Source of the DNA: CAZMPJ01 sp964568455
Lineage (GTDB): Bacteria > Margulisbacteria > WOR-1 > O2-12-FULL-45-9
NCBI GenBank assembly: GCA_964568455.1
Contig: CAZMPJ010000009.1
Location: forward strand, 15,532-79,531
Direction: 5' to 3'
Length of the DNA: 64,000 nucleotides
The notes under the pieces are model-generated. The model saw nothing but the letters and a program-made list of their open reading frames with translations, ran no database searches and was not told the origin of the DNA. Numbering within the stretch: the stretch's first letter is position 1; each line of letters opens with the position of its first letter. Shown in pieces: positions 61,848 through 64,000 of the stretch. Made by a program: the position numbers and the translations under genes.

Positions 61848-61875
61848 TGAAATTCTAACCAAAATGTATCGATAT
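61848..61875 (+). promoter_or_regulatory. Sigma-28-like promoter of the 93-aa gene
   Basis: TGAAA (61848-61852), 15 bp, ATCGATAT (61868-61875), extended as CGATATATATAG, identical to the core of the giant-gene promoter. TGAAATT after the -35 start matches the 625-aa and GAF genes. Confidence 0.65.
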
Positions 61876-61899
61876 ATATAGTAGCAAGGAGAGGATCAA

Positions 61900-62181
61900 A
61901 TGAATCCTTTAGATCGATTCAAAATCGACAGATACAAAGAAGTTCTTCAAGAAATTGAAAAGCTGGGAAAGCTTGAATATTTGCGTGATTTAGAAGACAA
62001 AATCATTAAAGAAATCGTGCGTTTGGTTTCCCTTAATACTAAAGAAGCAAGAGCAGACTTAAAAAAGCTTGAGCAATTAATTGAAGAAGATCTGGATTTT
62101 AAACCCCGCAACAATTTACTAGTATCTGCCCTGCGTAAAAGCATTAAAGGTGCTTTGTCTGCTGCCCGCTTTTGCCTCTAA
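61900..62181 (+). CDS. Small helical protein, 93 aa
   Basis: No family recognised. All-helical and strongly charged (KEVLQEIEKLGKLEYLRDLE, KEARADLKKLEQLIEEDL), with a basic C-terminal helix (ALRKSIKGALSAARFCL). No signal or membrane segment. AAGGAGAGG precedes the ATG. Its sigma-28-like promoter is the clearest link to the giant-protein genes 18-56 kb away; it could be a small regulator or adaptor of that set, which is inference. It ends 29 bp before ileS. Confidence 0.75.
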   Translation: MNPLDRFKIDRYKEVLQEIEKLGKLEYLRDLEDKIIKEIVRLVSLNTKEARADLKKLEQLIEEDLDFKPRNNLLVSALRKSIKGALSAARFCL

Positions 62182-62192
62182 GACCTTTTTCG

Positions 62193-62201
62193 TGCTAAAA
62201 T
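62193..62201 (+). promoter_or_regulatory. Extended -10 promoter of ileS
   Basis: TGCTAAAAT ends 9 bp before ATG 62211; TATACT at 62201-62206 is an alternative. No ribosome site is present, so a leaderless mRNA is likely. Confidence 0.5.
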
Positions 62202-62210
62202 ATACTCTTC

Positions 62211-64000
62211 ATGGAGTATAAAAAGAGCTTAAATCTGCCAAAAACTGACTTTCCTATCCGCGCTAATTTAAAAGGTGTGGAAGAAGAGTTTTCTGCGAAA
62301 TGGGAACAGGACGATATTTACTCTAAAATTAAGAACAAGAACAAGGACAAAAGTAAGTACATATTACATGATGGCCCACCTTATCCCAACGGTGACATTC
62401 ACCTTGGCCACGCTTTAAACAAAACTCTTAAAGATATTGTGGTTAAATATAAATCCATGCAAGGTTTTCATGCACCTTATGTGCCAGGCTGGGATTGCCA
62501 TGGTTTGCCAATTGAAACACAGTTGATTAAGCAAATCGGCGATAAACGCAAAGAAATGGATATTTCCGAGTTTCGCCGGCAGTGCAAAGAATATGCTTTA
62601 AAATATGTTGATCTGCAAAGGACCGAATTTAAAAGATTAGGAATTTTTGGAGATTGGGATCATCCCTATTTAACCATAGATCATGAATATGAAGAAAAAA
62701 TTGTTGAGCTTTTTGGAGTATTAGCTGAAAAAGGTTATATTTACCGAGGTTTAAAACCCATTCACTGGTGTCCGCATTGTGAAACCGCGTTGGCAGAGGC
62801 GGAAATTGAATATTCAGATGAAAGGTCGCCCTCGGTCTTTGTTAAATTTCAGGTTAAGGATAAACCAGATACTTTTTTTGTGATTTGGACAACTACACCT
62901 TGGACGCTGCCGGCAAACGTGGCGATTGCGGCGCACCCAGAATATGAATATGTGTTTTTAAAAGTTGAGAATGCAGTTTATGTGGTGGCTGAAGGTTTAC
63001 TTGAAAATTTTGTTAATAAAATGGGAATTACGGATTATAAGATATTGGATAAAACCAAAGGTAAAAGCTTAGAAGGTATTAAAGTTAAGCATCCTTTTAT
63101 AGATCGAGAATCTATGCTGGTTTTAGATAAATATGTAACGCTGGAGCAGGGAACTGGCTTGGTCCACATTGCGCCTGGCCACGGTGAAGAAGATTATAAA
63201 GTTGGTTTAAATTATAAGCTGCCAATTGTTATGCCAGTTGACGAAAAAGGGCATTTTGATGAGACTGTGCCAGAATTTATCAAAGGTATGTTTTATGTTA
63301 AGGCTAATAAAGTAATTACCGAGAAAATGAAACAAGATGGCAGCTTGCTTAAGCTGGAATTTATGAAACATCCTTATCCGCATTGTTGGAGATGTAAAAA
63401 GCCTGTAATTTTCCGCGCTACAGAACAATGGTTTGTCTCAGTTGATCACAAACACATGAGACAAGAGGCATTGAAAGCAATTAAACATACTAAGTGGTTC
63501 CCGGGGTGGGGTGAGAATCGCATTAACGGAATGGTTGAAACTAGACCTGACTGGTGTATTTCAAGACAAAGATCCTGGGGAGTACCGATTCCAGCTTTTT
63601 ATTGTGATAAATGTGGCAAACCACAAATGACTGGAGTTTTTAACCAGGCAATCCGTAAATTGGTTAAAGAACACGGTACAAATGGTTGGTTTGAAAAACA
63701 AGTAAAAGATATTTTGCCAGATGGAACTAAATGTCCTGATTGTGGCGGCACAGCTTTTTCCAAAGAAAAAGATATTCTTGATGTTTGGTTTGAATCTGGT
63801 TCTTCGCATGCTTCAGTTCTTGAAACCAGAGATGATCTTTCCTGGCCAGCGGATTTATATCTTGAAGGTTCTGACCAGCATCGTGGTTGGTTCCAAACTT
63901 CGCTTCTTTTAGGCATTGGTTATAAAGGAAAAGCTCCTTTTAAAGCAGTTTTAACTCATGGCTTTACAATTGATGATAAAGGTAAGAAAATGAGTAAGTC
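62211..64000 (+). CDS. ileS: Isoleucyl-tRNA synthetase, 3' end outside window
   Basis: The first ~596 codons of a class I synthetase. HIGH appears in YPNGDIHLGHALNKT; the editing (CP1) domain is visible with TTPWTLPANVAIAAHP, and ESGSSHASVL with PADLYLEGSDQHRGWF precede the KMSKS loop, which is reached in the last bases (GKKMSKS). Two CxxC pairs occur in the visible part (WCPHCE; YCDKCGKP with CPDCGG). The remaining third, including the anticodon-binding domain, is beyond the window. Confidence 0.96.
   Translation, partial: MEYKKSLNLPKTDFPIRANLKGVEEEFSAKWEQDDIYSKIKNKNKDKSKYILHDGPPYPNGDIHLGHALNKTLKDIVVKYKSMQGFHAPYVPGWDCHGLPIETQLIKQIGDKRKEMDISEFRRQCKEYALKYVDLQRTEFKRLGIFGDWDHPYLTIDHEYEEKIVELFGVLAEKGYIYRGLKPIHWCPHCETALAEAEIEYSDERSPSVFVKFQVKDKPDTFFVIWTTTPWTLPANVAIAAHPEYEYVFLKVENAVYVVAEGLLENFVNKMGITDYKILDKTKGKSLEGIKVKHPFIDRESMLVLDKYVTLEQGTGLVHIAPGHGEEDYKVGLNYKLPIVMPVDEKGHFDETVPEFIKGMFYVKANKVITEKMKQDGSLLKLEFMKHPYPHCWRCKKPVIFRATEQWFVSVDHKHMRQEALKAIKHTKWFPGWGENRINGMVETRPDWCISRQRSWGVPIPAFYCDKCGKPQMTGVFNQAIRKLVKEHGTNGWFEKQVKDILPDGTKCPDCGGTAFSKEKDILDVWFESGSSHASVLETRDDLSWPADLYLEGSDQHRGWFQTSLLLGIGYKGKAPFKAVLTHGFTIDDKGKKMSK

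Overview
The window is AT-rich DNA from an uncultured bacterium with a Gram-negative (diderm) envelope: it carries a TonB-dependent outer-membrane receptor with a TonB-like partner, a bactofilin beside an M23 peptidase, and pilus-type genes. The many short palindromic intergenic repeats, the two four-helix-bundle (S23/IVP-type) genes and one giant gene resemble genomes of candidate phyla known mostly from metagenomes, such as Margulisbacteria/Saganbacteria (WOR-1) or Omnitrophota. That placement is a guess. I saw no rRNA, CRISPR array, transposase or integrase.

Layout. 1-4.8 kb: envelope genes (M23 peptidase, bactofilin), rsmI, TonB receptor and TonB, DUF2905. 4.8-10 kb: tRNA-Pro, queA, an unknown 625-aa membrane/helical-repeat protein, tgt, and an endonuclease Q-like gene (endoQ). 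10-16.5 kb: a rearranged accessory region with an AbiEi/AbiEii toxin-antitoxin pair, a broken paralogue of a large protein, a second endoQ 3' fragment and an AAA/DUF4143 ATPase, all organised around repeated copies of the endoQ 3' end. 16.6-32.8 kb: a single 5,398-codon gene on the minus strand with TPR-like repeats, a SecA-like DEAD motor and membrane segments. 33-35.2 kb: a second ATPase cassette between 48-bp direct repeats. 35.4-44.6 kb: a 959-aa EF-hand/TPR-like protein, a GAF-like protein and a 1,741-aa protein with two degenerate GGDEF-like domains. 44.6-50 kb: argF-argG-argH-ndk-pepA. 50-53 kb: three exported proteins, one a lipoprotein. 53-57 kb: metG, a GspF/PilC protein and a pseudopilin, interrupted by two repeat-flanked four-helix-bundle genes. 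57-62 kb: a peptide ABC transporter operon. 62-64 kb: a small helical protein and the start of ileS.

The main discovery candidate is a regulon. Six genes (the 625-aa protein, the giant SecA-like protein, the 959-aa protein, the GAF protein, the 1,741-aa GGDEF-like protein and the 93-aa protein) all have upstream TGAAA or GCAAG, exactly 15 bp, then NNCGAWWN. This resembles sigma-28/WhiG promoters (TAAA-N15-GCCGATAA). By contrast the housekeeping genes argF, tgt, metG and ileS have extended -10 boxes (TGnTATAAT type) placed so close to the start codon that their mRNAs look leaderless. The giant and accessory proteins may therefore form one co-expressed system with a dedicated SecA-like motor. 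No function has been shown for it; this is inference from promoter and domain patterns.
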